A stretch of 38,309 bases of DNA from Cymbomonas tetramitiformis (taxonomy: Eukaryota; Chlorophyta; Pyramimonadophyceae; Pyramimonadales; Pyramimonadaceae): contig LGRX02027006.1 of assembly GCA_001247695.2 (NCBI GenBank), positions 1 through 38,309 on the forward strand. Direction: 5' to 3'. The first letter of the stretch is position 1, and every line of letters starts with the position of its first letter. Shown in pieces: positions 1 through 9,141 of the stretch. Under the pieces are notes generated by a model that saw only the letters and a list, made by a program, of their open reading frames with translations, was not told where the DNA came from and made no database searches. Position numbers and translations under genes: made by a program.

Positions 1-437
1 TGTGGAAGGTTTGGGGGTAGGCTGAAAAGGGGCTAAAACGGCTATTTTGGGCTGTTTTTGGCTGTTTTTCGCCTTTTTAAGGCTCTAGAAAGTGGGCTAT
101 GAGGTTTTCCTGGCTACTATAAACCGGGGAAACCCTTTAGGGTGCTCCCTGACGGTTGTTTGTAGCCTGGGGCAGACTTGGAAGTTAAGATCGGAAAACG
201 AATGTTGACTTTTCTGAGCCTGGTTGGGCCCCCGGTGTTAAGGGGCGAAAATATGAAGTTTTGGAGATGTTTTCCAAAGGATACGGCCGTTGTATACGAA
301 AAAAAATGTACTTACGGAGGCTAAAATTGCGCCCAGATAGCCGGAAGTGCAGCTCTTTCCCCTGTATTACAACGGAAGTTACAAAAGGCCCGTGGGCGAG
401 TTGCGCAGAGGCGAAATCGCAGCACGCTGATACCAAA
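1..437 (-). mobile_element. 5' leader of an LTR retrotransposon running off the left edge
   Basis: On the minus strand this follows the LTR at 438-1121. Two bases after the LTR end there is a TGGTATCAGCGTGCTGCG stretch, resembling the initiator-methionine tRNA primer-binding site of many LTR elements (usual start TGGTATCAGAGC). The remainder down to base 1 has no convincing coding frame and is read as untranslated leader. The coding part and second LTR would lie left of the window. Confidence 0.6.
418..435 (-). promoter_or_regulatory. Primer-binding site (tRNA-Met-like)
   Basis: The minus strand reads TGGTATCAGCGTGCTGCG two bases inside the LTR end. Its first nine bases match the common initiator-tRNA-Met primer-binding site; the later bases are only partly similar. 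Confidence 0.6.
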
Positions 438-1121
438 TGTGCCAGGGGCACGACGACAGATGCTCGGAAATATGTTTTTGATTGAACGTGCAAAGGTACA
501 CAATTCGGATTTTATAATATACTGGATCAGGGCCAGATTGAGGTACAAACGATAATTCGGTTCCGAGTTCTGAAGGCTAAACACTTCTCAAGTGCTCTAC
601 TTATTCACTCGTCACTCGGGTTGCAGGGTCAACCACTCGAGAGCCGATGTCACACTTCGGCTCAACGTTCAGTTCCCGATCCGATCTCATTTCTAATTCC
701 GATTCGTCATTCTCGATTCAGATGTTATGCCGACAGGCTGACACGATGACTGCCCCACAGTACTATCATACTACTGTACTGTCATACTGTCATACTGTCA
801 TAGCGTCATACTGTCATACTGTCATAACCTTAATATCTGATATTCGATTTCATTGTCTTTTCATCCCCGATGCGAATCTGACCATTCTTCTAGGGTCTGA
901 CTGAGTTCCACGATGACACCCCCCACAGTACTGTCATACTACTATAGTGTCATACTGTCATAGTGTCGTAGTGTCATACTGTCATACCCCGGACATCTGG
1001 TATTCATTCTCATCGTGGTTTCAAGCCCAATCTCACTGTCATCGTGCCAATCCCAGATTACCCCCGATGACACACATACGGACGCATAGACATATCGGCT
1101 CACGCTGTGCCTCCGGGCACA
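438..1121 (-). repeat. LTR, minus orientation (family A), 5' LTR of the left-edge element
   Basis: Boundaries come from comparison with the reverse complement of 16071-16734. Both copies start TGTGCCCGGAGG and end CCCCTGGCACA, so the tips form an inverted repeat (TGTGCC/GGCACA). The LTR holds two short arrays of an ATGACAGT-like octamer (about 765-830 and 925-990 on the plus strand) and a TATTATAAAA-like box near the 3' end. A primer-binding site follows directly. The right flank starts inside a satellite array; the second flank is outside the window, so no duplication can be checked. Confidence 0.8.
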
Positions 1122-1746
1122 CACCAACCCGACCTTGTCTACAACTTCACATCCCCCTCCAACTGACCGACCACACGATAAACGACTCTCCCTCCCACGA
1201 CCTCACATCATCCGCCCCTCCCACGAGCTGCGTACACAGGCCAGGTTTTATCCCGTGCGTGCAGAGCTGGCCCGGGTAAACTAGAGGGTGCGCTGCGCAT
1301 GACGTGCGTGAGCCGAACGCCCACCGGCCCGACCTTGTCTACAACTCCACATCCCCCTCCAACTGACCGACCACACGACAAACGACTCTCCCTCCCACGA
1401 CCTCACATCACCCGCCCCTCCCACGAGCTGCGTACGGGCGGAGGTTTATCCCGTGCGTGCGAGAGGTGGCGCGGGTAAACTAGAGGTGCGCCGCGCATGA
1501 CGTGCGTGAGCCCGAACCCACCAACCCGACCTTGTCTACAACTCCACATCCCCCTCCAAGCCCCGAACGGCCACACGACAAACGACTCTACCTCCCACGA
1601 CCTCACATCATCCGCCCCTCCCACGAGCTGCGTACGAGGGCCGAGGTTTTATCCCGTGCGTACGCAGCTGGCGCGGGTAAACTTAGAAGGTGCGCCGCGC
1701 GCTGACGTGCGTGGGCCGAACGCCCCACCAACCCGACCTTGCGACC
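1122..1746. repeat. Satellite array, unit 1 (about 200 bp, three copies plus a partial)
   Basis: Copies start near 1122, 1327, 1522 and 1730, each opening with a CCAACCCGACCTTG-type block or a variant. A pyrimidine-rich stretch follows, then CCCACGAGCTGCGTAC, GTTTATCCCGTGCGT and GCGGGTAAACT blocks. Frames open across it are by-products of low-complexity repeats. No function is visible. Confidence 0.75.
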
Positions 1747-1774
1747 CGGACCATACACACGAAGGGTGGACCGT

Positions 1775-2059
1775 CATTGCACGACGAGCCAAGAGACATG
1801 CCGGTGGTAAACGCGCACACGCGTTTGGCTCAAGTCGACAACTCTGTTGAGGGGACACCATGCGTGGCACCATCGGCCTTACAACAAAGACGGACCGGAG
1901 ACCTAGCGCGCATAGCACGACGAGCCAACAGACATGCCCGTGGTAAACACGCGCGCGCTTGGCTCAAGTCGACAACCCTGATGAGGGGACACCATGGCAC
2001 CATCGGCCTCACACCAAAGGGGGACCGGAGACCTGACGCGTATAGCACGGCGAGCCAAG
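1775..2059. repeat. Satellite array, unit 2 (about 130 bp), interrupted by the LTR element
   Basis: Two full copies and the start of a third share CGACGAGCCAA, AGACATGCC, GGCTCAAGTCGACAAC and GACCGGAGACCT blocks. The third copy breaks at the AGACA duplication and resumes on the far side of the inserted retrotransposon at 5632. Confidence 0.75.
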
Positions 2060-2064
2060 AGACA
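2060..2064. repeat. Target-site duplication AGACA (left)
   Basis: AGACA abuts the 5' LTR and recurs directly after the 3' LTR at 5632-5636. The uninterrupted sister repeats read AGACATGCC here, which confirms the pre-insertion site. Confidence 0.85.
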
Positions 2065-2318
2065 TGCTGAAATCTGTATAGGCAGCCCTGACTGGGAGTC
2101 CCGGTCAGGCCCCTATGACAGATCCCTAGGACCAACACTGGACTGTTGACTGATCTGTAGGTTCGTACTGTGACACACGTTGTGTCACAGGTAGGCTAGA
2201 CTCCGAGACCGTCCGAGACCGTTCCGGGTATATCTAGCTTAGGGTTTATTTATCTTATACAGTTTATCCACACAAGTACGGGACTTTCTGATATCTAGTG
2301 TACTTGGATATTCCGGTA
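2065..2318 (+). repeat. 5' LTR of element 1
   Basis: About 254 bp, starting TGCTGAAATCTG and ending TTCCGGTA. It differs from the 3' copy by a 4-bp indel (CTGT), a 1-bp indel and a few substitutions, pointing to a fairly recent insertion. It contains a near-palindrome around GGGAGTCCCGG. The terminus is TG..TA rather than the usual TG..CA. Confidence 0.85.
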
Positions 2319-2716
2319 GGTCGTGGCCCCATCCACGTTTTCATTCCACTTGCTATCTTGGCCATGATTGGCTAAGCAGCCGCTTGAAGAGGTGGTGCGC
2401 ACTTGCGCGTTTGGGTGCGACTAGGATTTGGACATGATTTTACGGTAGACGTCTTTTACGGCTGCGAGTCATGGGCACCGCGCGTTGCTATTGCTCGGTT
2501 GTGGCAATGTTCATTTGCGTTGTTCTACCTGCACTGATCCCGCTGGTTTACGTATTTTGGGCTGGTGCTCCGGACGCCTTCGACCACATCGACATTTGCA
2601 AGTGCCGCACACTCTTTACGCCGCTCCGCACGTTCTGCCGTTGCGTCTTCCCTCCATTTCCGCCACAACACCCGAACGTGCTTCCGCGCATCATCTTTTC
2701 TCTGGCTTTCAGAAGT
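2319..2716 (+). other. Leader of element 1, including an upstream in-frame extension
   Basis: This stretch lies between the 5' LTR and the preferred gag start. It begins GGTCGTGGCCCC, which I cannot match to a known tRNA 3' end. The gag frame is open from an ATG at 2471, which would add 82 residues with a hydrophobic run. I prefer the ATG at 2717 because the sister element's protein starts at the corresponding basic, Arg/Thr-rich stretch. Confidence 0.5.
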
Positions 2717-5047
2717 ATGGCGACATCTACACGAGCTCGCAAGCGCCTATTGAGGGACTCCGACTTGGACGCCTCTATTCGGCTTATAGATGCGGTTCGG
2801 GACACCCCAACCGCTAGCACCCCGCCTGTGGTGCCCCCTAATCCTTCCAGCAACTCCGACACCGCTGTCGCGTTGCGGAAGCATCTTGTTGACCAGCACG
2901 CCGCTGTTGACGTGGTCTACAAGGGGAGGTTGCATCGGGCTTGGGCCAAGGGTATCCGCGAGGATATCCTTGGTTCCAAGAAACATCATTATCGTGGTAC
3001 CGACGACACCGACCGCCTCTCCGAGTTGGTGGTGCAGCTTCGGACCGAGTTTGAGTCCGCTGGGTTGGACTTGGCTCCCTTTGACCTCGACGACCCCACC
3101 TCTCTGGTTATCGAGAAGGTGAATGGGCTCCTCTATGACGTCTTGGCCCTCGTCGTGGAGCGGAACTCTGTGGCCGACACCTGGCTTCGGGGTACGGACT
3201 CTTCGGCTGACCGAGATGGGCGTCGAGCTCTCATCGACATCATCAAGGGCAGCGTGCCGACGGCCCTACGTGAGAGCCACCAGCAGGAGCACGCGGCGTT
3301 ACGTTATCCCGCAGGCGTTGACCCGCAGCCTATCTTGGCTCGTGAGCAGCGTCTGGTGCGGGATAACCGCGCTCCTGACTGGCAGCCAACCGACGAGACC
3401 CGCAAGTTGTCGCTCTACAACCGCCTCGACCCGATCTTCTACGCTGCAGTGAAGGTGCGGTACCCGCTTGCGGGTGACCTCGGCGGGGTGACTCTCCGCT
3501 CGCTCCAGGCGCTCGTCGTGGCCATCTTTCAGGCCTGGGCGCAGTCGGACGATGGGGCGGCAGTGCGTGAGAAGCAGACACTGGGGGCGGGCGGTAAGCC
3601 CTCTGCGCTTATCACGTCGTCTGAGTACGCCGTTCTGCTCGACGAGATCGCCGCCTTGAAGGCGCTCGTGCAAGGCAATCGCACGGGCGCGGTTCAGCGA
3701 CAGCCGCAGCCGCAGCCGCGCGGTAAGCAGCATCCGCGAGGCCATCGGGTGGGTGTGCACCCGGCACCGTCTGTGGGGTTTGACAGGGACAGCATGAAGG
3801 CCAAGCCCCTTTGCCACCGTTACCGCAAGGCGGGCAAGGGGGACGCCTATCACGCGTACCGCGACTGCCCTCTTGGTGGGCGCCAGCATTCGTCGGCCAC
3901 GGCAGCGGCCTTCTGCATTCCTATTGAGGAGGAGGATGCGGAGGGTCTCCACACCCTGGCACTTGTGCAGGTCTTCCAGGAGGCTGCGGATGATGGTCCG
4001 GAGGCCTTTGCCCGTGCGGCGTCGGCTTACGGTCCTCCCGCTGTGCTTTCCGCGGGCGGGATTGGCGGCATCGACGTGTCGGCCTACGGCTTCAGCGTGC
4101 CGCCTCCGCCTTCTGGCGGGACCGACGACGAGGACATCTTGCGGCGGCTTGATGCCCTCACCTCTGAGGTTCAGGCCGCCCAAGAAAAGGTACATTACAC
4201 CCACGCGTCCTTTGTTCCTGGGAGTGCGGTTGAGGAGCATGCATCGGCTCTGGTGTGTGGCCCTACCGCTGCGGCGGGGATCACACCGGAGGGGCAGGTT
4301 CCGGCAGGTGGTGCGGCGGCATCGGCGTCCGCCGTGCCGGCCCCTGCTATGCCTGTTTCGCAGGTGAAGGATGTACAGCCCGCGCCAACTCAATCGGCGC
4401 GGGTGACCACCACGGGGGCGACATGCGGTGAGTTCGGAGGCTTCGTGCAGACGGTGAATCACGCCGCCGTCCACCCGTCTGACCTGACAGGCTATGACAC
4501 GGACGACTACGAGGATTACGCCGACGGTACTTTCGCGGTGAAGCCGCGAGCTCCGTCCGGTGCTATCGGGTGCGGTGTGCCGCCTTTCGGCTTTGGCACG
4601 CCGGCGGTCGGCGCTCTCGCCATGCTTTCCCTCTTCTGCATTTCTTTTGCAGGTGTAGCTGTTTCGGCATCCACAGCTTCTGCTGTGTCGGCATGTGCAC
4701 CGGCTACGGAGGTGCCTTCGCCTGGTGGTGATCTCGATTGGCAAGCTCCGTCATTTTGCTCTACGAATGATTTTGTTGACTCGGTGATGCCGGCTCAGGG
4801 TCTCTTGTTGACTGACGATGTGCCACAGCTTCAGCCGCCCGAGCCTCCTGACAGCCTGAGCTTTTTAGCATTTCAGGATTTAGCTCAAGCGGATTTGGGT
4901 TTCGGCATGGCATTTTATTACGGCATGGCCTTACATGAGAGCGGTCCTCTTGATGCGGAGCACTATTATGGAGCTGGTTACTTTACTTCCTATTATGGGA
5001 TGGACTTCCGTGAGGCCACCGCTGACTACTTTGGTACTGTCGATTGA
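2717..5047 (+). CDS. gag: Gag-like polyprotein of element 1 (776 aa)
   Basis: Single uninterrupted frame. The N-terminus (MATSTRARKR) resembles in type the start of the protein at 10609-12783. A predicted helical capsid-like half (about residues 60-320) is followed by a basic, Gln/Pro-rich linker and a Cys/His motif at 3812-3890 with CP-x-GG-x-(H)S. The same motif occurs in the sister Gag, which has the fuller C-x4-C-x6-H-x4-C-x10-C pattern. The last 350 residues are Ala/Pro/acidic, with one hydrophobic segment of about 23 residues (near 4605-4675) and a Tyr-rich tail. No DSG/DTG protease motif or YVDD-type RT motif is present. Assignment as Gag rests on position, motif and element structure, not on recognition of a capsid family. 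An alternative start at 2471 is less likely. A long antisense frame across it is judged a composition shadow. Confidence 0.75.
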   Translation: MATSTRARKRLLRDSDLDASIRLIDAVRDTPTASTPPVVPPNPSSNSDTAVALRKHLVDQHAAVDVVYKGRLHRAWAKGIREDILGSKKHHYRGTDDTDRLSELVVQLRTEFESAGLDLAPFDLDDPTSLVIEKVNGLLYDVLALVVERNSVADTWLRGTDSSADRDGRRALIDIIKGSVPTALRESHQQEHAALRYPAGVDPQPILAREQRLVRDNRAPDWQPTDETRKLSLYNRLDPIFYAAVKVRYPLAGDLGGVTLRSLQALVVAIFQAWAQSDDGAAVREKQTLGAGGKPSALITSSEYAVLLDEIAALKALVQGNRTGAVQRQPQPQPRGKQHPRGHRVGVHPAPSVGFDRDSMKAKPLCHRYRKAGKGDAYHAYRDCPLGGRQHSSATAAAFCIPIEEEDAEGLHTLALVQVFQEAADDGPEAFARAASAYGPPAVLSAGGIGGIDVSAYGFSVPPPPSGGTDDEDILRRLDALTSEVQAAQEKVHYTHASFVPGSAVEEHASALVCGPTAAAGITPEGQVPAGGAAASASAVPAPAMPVSQVKDVQPAPTQSARVTTTGATCGEFGGFVQTVNHAAVHPSDLTGYDTDDYEDYADGTFAVKPRAPSGAIGCGVPPFGFGTPAVGALAMLSLFCISFAGVAVSASTASAVSACAPATEVPSPGGDLDWQAPSFCSTNDFVDSVMPAQGLLLTDDVPQLQPPEPPDSLSFLAFQDLAQADLGFGMAFYYGMALHESGPLDAEHYYGAGYFTSYYGMDFREATADYFGTVD

Positions 5048-5374
5048 CTTCTTGCTCACTCTGGAGGCACACCGACATGGTGGTGTGCAGAACTCCTGTG
5101 ACCTCAAAGACTTCTTCAGTCTGGTTTATGTTTTGCTTTGACACCTTTATAATCTTCAAACTGACTTGCTAGCACGGTTCTTTTCACTTGTTTAGCGGTG
5201 CCTTAATTGCCCGTATGCTTTTGTTCACGTGCTACCTAGAGGTTTCCAATTTGTGTATCAGAATAGCACAGTTGGATTGGCAGTTAGACTTGTCACCTAG
5301 CTTCTGCCCTAACACTAGCATCTTACATTTTCTGACTCTCCTAGCCAGTCACCACCCACAGTGCTGGGGTGGTG
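5048..5374 (+). other. 3' untranslated part and polypurine tract of element 1
   Basis: No coding frame. The last bases before the LTR read GCTGGGGTGGTG, a purine-rich primer for plus-strand synthesis; the final GGGTGGTG is identical to that of the sister element. Confidence 0.6.
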
Positions 5375-5631
5375 TGCTGAAATCTGTCTGTATAGGCAGC
5401 CCTGACTGGGAGTCCCGGTCAGGCCCCTATGACAGATCCCTAGGACCAACACTGGACTGTGACTGATCTGTAGGTTCGTACTGTGACACACGCGGTGTCA
5501 CAGGTAGGCTAGACTCCGAGACCGTCCGAGACCGTTCCGGGTATATCTAGCTTAGGGTTTATTTATCTTATACAGTTTATCCACACGAGTACGGGACTTT
5601 CTGATATCTAGTGTACTTGGATATTCCGGTA
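5375..5631 (+). repeat. 3' LTR of element 1
   Basis: About 257 bp and nearly identical to 2065-2318. It is followed at once by the AGACA duplication and the resumed satellite unit. Confidence 0.85.
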
Positions 5632-5919
5632 AGACATGCCAGTGGTAAACACGCGCACGCTTGGCTCAAGTCGTCTCACATCTGAACACTCCTCCTAACT
5701 GTACTTCCACCAGGCGCCTCACACAAGCAGGCCACCAATGGTGATTCGGGCACAACCTCTGAAGCGATTATGGTTAAGAAACAGGTTGGACGTGGTTAGC
5801 AGGCTGGGAAGCGCACCAGCTCATCAGCTCTGGATAGACCCTCCACCTCCGCCGCCTCCTGCGCAGGCGCAACCGCATGCAGAGCACAGACAGTGAGGCA
5901 TCCTGCAGAACGTGAGGCT
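5632..5919. repeat. AGACA duplication, rest of the interrupted satellite unit, then unassigned DNA
   Basis: 5632-5636 is the right-hand AGACA. The sequence continues as satellite unit 2 (GTGGTAAACACGCGC, GGCTCAAGTCG) to about 5670, where the array ends. From there to 5919 I see no gene or repeat. Confidence 0.7.
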
Positions 5920-5927
5920 GTGTGGGG

Positions 5928-6206
5928 CAGGGAACATATCAAACTTTTATGTCGTACGGCCAACATCCAAAATTTCCATCGGCCAAGTTTCGGCCATCTC
6001 GGCCAAAATCTAAAATTGCCCGCCGCAGGCGCAAAATTTTAATTTTAAGTATGGCAATATCATAAAAATCGCAAAATTTCGGGAAAATTTTCAAAATTTT
6101 ACATAATTCGTCTCGGCCAACAAGCAAAAGCACCCTCGGCCAAACCTCGGCCACAGCCGTCATCGTACGGCCACAGACCGGCCATAGGGGGTTGATATGT
6201 TCCCTG
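5928..6206. mobile_element. hAT-like miniature inverted-repeat element (MITE), 279 bp
   Basis: The tips are a perfect 15-bp inverted repeat, CAGGGAACATATCAA at 5928-5942 and its complement at 6192-6206. They are flanked by an 8-bp direct duplication GTGTGGGG at 5920-5927 and 6207-6214. TIRs starting CAGGG with 8-bp duplications are diagnostic of the hAT superfamily. The interior is AT-rich with several CGGCCA motifs and no transposase frame, so it is non-autonomous. Confidence 0.85.
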
Positions 6207-6214
6207 GTGTGGGG

Positions 6215-6930
6215 GCTCTTTTGTATGCAGTGGAGAGGCGTGTGGCCTGGTATGCGCTGAGAGGCGTGGCTCTTCTCGCATGCACCGAGAGGCGGTCGCT
6301 CTTCTGAATGCGCTGAGAGGCGTGTGGCTCTTGTATGCGGGGCTGGAGGCGTATGGCTCTTCCACAGATGGCCGAGAGGCGTGTGGCTCACGCAATGAGG
6401 TGTGGCTCTTTTGCATGGAGTCGAGGAGGGCGTGGCTCTTTTGCATGCAAACAGAGGGTGTGGCTCTTCGTATGCAAAATGAGAGGCGTGTATTCTCGCA
6501 TGCAGTCGAGAGGCGTGTGGCTCTTCCGTATACGAGAGAGGTGTGGTTCTTTTGCATGCAAAGCCGAGAGGCGTATGGCTATTCTGCATACGAGAGGGTG
6601 ACCTTCCGTATGCGCCGGAGATACGTGTCGCCTTCTCCGTATGAAATGAGAGGGGTGGCTCTTCCGTATGCGCTGAGAGGGGTGGCCTTCCTCGCATGCG
6701 CCGGGAGAGGGGTGTGGCTCTTTGTATGCATTGAGAGGGGTGTGGCTCTTTGTATGCAGCCGAGAGGTGACTCTTCGGTAACCTATGGCTGAGAGGGGTG
6801 TGGCTCTTTTGTATGCAACCGAGAGGCGTGTGGCTCTTTTGTATGCAGTTGAGAGGGGTGTGGCTCTTCTGTATGCAGTCGAGAGGCGTGTGACTCTTCG
6901 GTATGCAATCGAGAGGCGTGTGGCTGTTTT
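6215..6930. repeat. Minisatellite of about 30 bp, over 20 degenerate copies
   Basis: Unit close to GAGAGGCGTGTGGCTCTTTT followed by GTATGCAGTC, with copies varying from about 26 to 32 bp. Several frames on both strands stay open through it and give repetitive peptides. Because the unit length drifts, I treat these as artefacts rather than a repeat protein. Confidence 0.8.
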
Positions 6931-6992
6931 GTGCTCCAACATGTTCACGTTCCTACAGCGAAAACGTGCATATCCCAACAATGGCCAGCAAA

Positions 6993-7225
6993 AAACGAGC
7001 ATATCCGGCCAGCCTTCTTTCCTACGTATGCAGCAGTCGCTCTGCGCATTCATCAGTAAGTGAAAAACTCCGGCGAGGCCACCCTACATTGCAACGCGGC
7101 GGTGCAGCACACTTATGTGCTGCATATGTATGCAGAAAACGAGAATATACGGCCAGCCTTCTTTCCTACGTATGCAGCAGTCGCTCTGCGCATTCAGTAA
7201 GTGAAAAACTGCGGCGAGGCCACCC
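6993..7225. repeat. Direct repeat pair of about 90 bp
   Basis: 6993-7085 and 7137-7225 are nearly identical. Shared blocks include GGCCAGCCTTCTTTCCTACG, GCAGTCGCTCTGCGCATTCA and GTGAAAAACT. The two copies differ by one short indel and a few substitutions. They lie between the minisatellite and the truncated retrotransposon leader and could be internal sequence of that element. Confidence 0.7.
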
Positions 7226-7236
7226 TTGTGCCACTC

Positions 7237-8192
7237 TTCACCACTTGTGCGCGAGCACAAGCAGCTTACACCGGCCGAAGCGCGGCAATTCCCGGAAAAT
7301 AGGGGACTAGAAGACTAAAACTAGAGGCACGCAAGATCTCAAACCGACCCCGAAATTCAGCAAAAGCTACGCAAGATTTAAAAAAATTGCGCAGCGCTCC
7401 CGCCGCAAAGGGTCGAAATTGCTGAAAATCTGGAGCGATTCGAATCCTGGGTATCTGCGGAGTGCCGAAATTACGGCTTATGCGTGAGTGTTTATGCGTG
7501 CCAAGAGAAGGGCAACGCGCGCACCCCAAAAGATTGTCGTCGAGCTGAATTCCTTCACTCCAACGCGGCTCCAAGGGGACCTGGAACCCTCAAACACAAC
7601 CAACGCCGCGGAACGCAAGCACAAGCACAGGCATTCCCGATTTCGTGGAACGCGCTAGGCTAGCTAATCCCGCAAGGCAAGGTTGCATTCAATCAGAATT
7701 GCGCAAAACATCAAGGAAGCAACGCGGAAAAACGGACTAATTACCATTTTGTGGGAGTCTACACCCTTGCGTCTTCACTTCTTTACACTTTCGGACTTAT
7801 ATCATTCTAAATATTAAACGACCGCACGAGGTATGGTTTCGATACTACGGCGGTCCACTATCCGGAATACGGTTTCGTTATTCTTTCAAGTATGCTTTCA
7901 ATGTATGCTTTCAATACAAATATACAGCGGTTACAGTTTCGTACTTTTTATGTTATACAATTTATTCAGTTCAGTTCTCATCTCCGAAACTGGTTACACT
8001 TAGAGTTCTTATACATTCATGAACTCTTTCCATAACTCAACTATACTGAGTACTCCGTACAACAGGCTAGGCACCTCACATCAACATCATTCTGATCGGT
8101 CCTACTGTACTCCGTACTGAGTACTTTTATAGTTGTAGTTGCTTTTTGTACTTAGCCGTTTTTCTTTGCCCTTGTGCTTGCCTCCTAGCACA
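7237..8192 (-). mobile_element. LTR plus leader of a relative of the large gypsy element, minus orientation
   Basis: The reverse complement matches the 5' LTR and leader at 23723-24660, including the CTTCGGCCGGTGT and GTGCTCGCGC blocks. The leader similarity stops near 7237 and no gag or pol follows, so this is a truncated or internally rearranged copy, or the 5' end of a non-autonomous derivative whose interior is the minisatellite. No second LTR was found in the window. Confidence 0.75.
7750..8192 (-). repeat. LTR of the large-element family, minus orientation (about 443 bp)
   Basis: The minus strand starts TGTGCTAGGAGGCAAGCACA and ends CTCCCACA, matching the tips of the LTRs at 23723 and 37887. 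Interior divergence is clearly higher than between those two, so this copy belongs to an older or different subfamily. Confidence 0.8.
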
Positions 8193-8976
8193 ACGTATGT
8201 ATCTCTATAAGCATTATGCACGCCCACACGTGTAAATACGCAGGCATGTGTTATGTTAACTTCTTTGCTTACTAAAAAAATGTGATTATCACACCAGCGC
8301 ACACGGACTAGCTACGTACACACACACACACACACACACACATGTGCATTGAGTGTGCGTGTGTGCATAGACACAACCTGGCTTGTCCAATTACATTGCA
8401 TACTTGGTATATGTATATATGATGCCTCATCATACAATTGCGCGGTGTTGTGTATACCACGTTACTTCACTACACGCTTGAAAATATAATTGTTGCTTGT
8501 CGTGTAGGTTGCATATGAATGTATAGGTGTCCATAATGAGTTTATATACACGATTATCACGAATGTATACATGAGGCTGTACATATCATATTATTTGATT
8601 TCCAGAGACGCTCATAGTGATGGTTTCATAACTGATCTCCGTCCCATGTTTTCTATGGCAGATCACCGGTGTGCATTGTCGATGTATATGTGTAAGCGTG
8701 ATGTGTGTTGTAAAATTCATGCAGGGCATTATAATTTGATGATTTGTATTACAAGCGGGATGTAGAGTGAGATCCCTACTATATATATATATGGCAGAGT
8801 GTATATATATAATATTATTCCCAATCACTATAAGTTGACTATTGCTCAGCAACTACATCCTCGAGAAAGTTCGGAATGCTGAACTATATATATAACACAT
8901 AACCTGATACCATGCTTAATATCACATCATTGGATCAGAAGATGATAGTTATATAATATATATATATATATCCCAC
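8193..8976. other. AT-rich intergenic DNA with an (AC)n microsatellite
   Basis: (AC)n occupies about 8318-8342 and short (TA)n runs occur near 8780-8810. No coding frame, RNA gene or element boundary is convincing. Confidence 0.5.
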
Positions 8977-9141
8977 CTGATACACTTTGGCACTATAGCC
9001 GTACATAAGAGTGGGAAGGACAGGTGCATCGCTGTAGGACTGGTTGATATAGTCCCAGTTCTGAAGGCAGAATGTGGCACCCGAATAACAGCTGATAACT
9101 GTTGGGTGACCACCATGCAATCCAAGCGTAACTCCTTTGTC
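8977..9141 (-). CDS. Exon-like block of an unknown gene (55 codons)
   Basis: Read on the minus strand, a frame free of stops is bounded by a CATCTTAG acceptor and a CAG|GTGGGA donor, and both ends fall in phase 0. The encoded peptide is balanced and rich in Tyr, Ser and Gly (LHGGHPTVIS near the start, PTLMYGYSAK near the end), unlike the AT-rich surroundings. I do not recognise the family. No partner exons could be joined with confidence; a weaker open frame lies upstream at 9254-9460. It could be a gene fragment. Confidence 0.35.

Larger units (their letters stand above)
2065..5631 (+). mobile_element. Gag-only non-autonomous LTR retrotransposon (element 1)
   Basis: A complete 3567-bp element: two LTRs of about 255 bp, a 5-bp AGACA duplication, a leader of about 400 bp, one long gag-like frame, and a G-rich polypurine tract (GGGGTGGTG) against the 3' LTR. 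No protease, reverse transcriptase, RNase H or integrase frame is present, so replication would need enzymes supplied in trans. This matches the class called TR-GAG in plants (established concept). It is a relative of the element at 10181-13463, sharing the LTR start TGCTG, the polypurine tract and the zinc-like motif. Confidence 0.85.

Noticed and set aside
1122..2059. Several open frames of 60-126 codons
   Set aside because: All run through satellite repeats in several phases at once; no start context or domain.
3299..4744. 481-codon minus-strand frame
   Set aside because: Antisense to the gag frame of element 1. It is Arg/His-rich as expected from a GC-biased reverse phase, and the sense protein shares motifs with a second element.
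6215..6930. Possible repeat protein on either strand, or a CRISPR-like array
   Set aside because: Unit length drifts between about 26 and 32 bp so no frame is kept, there are no unique spacers, and the context is eukaryotic.
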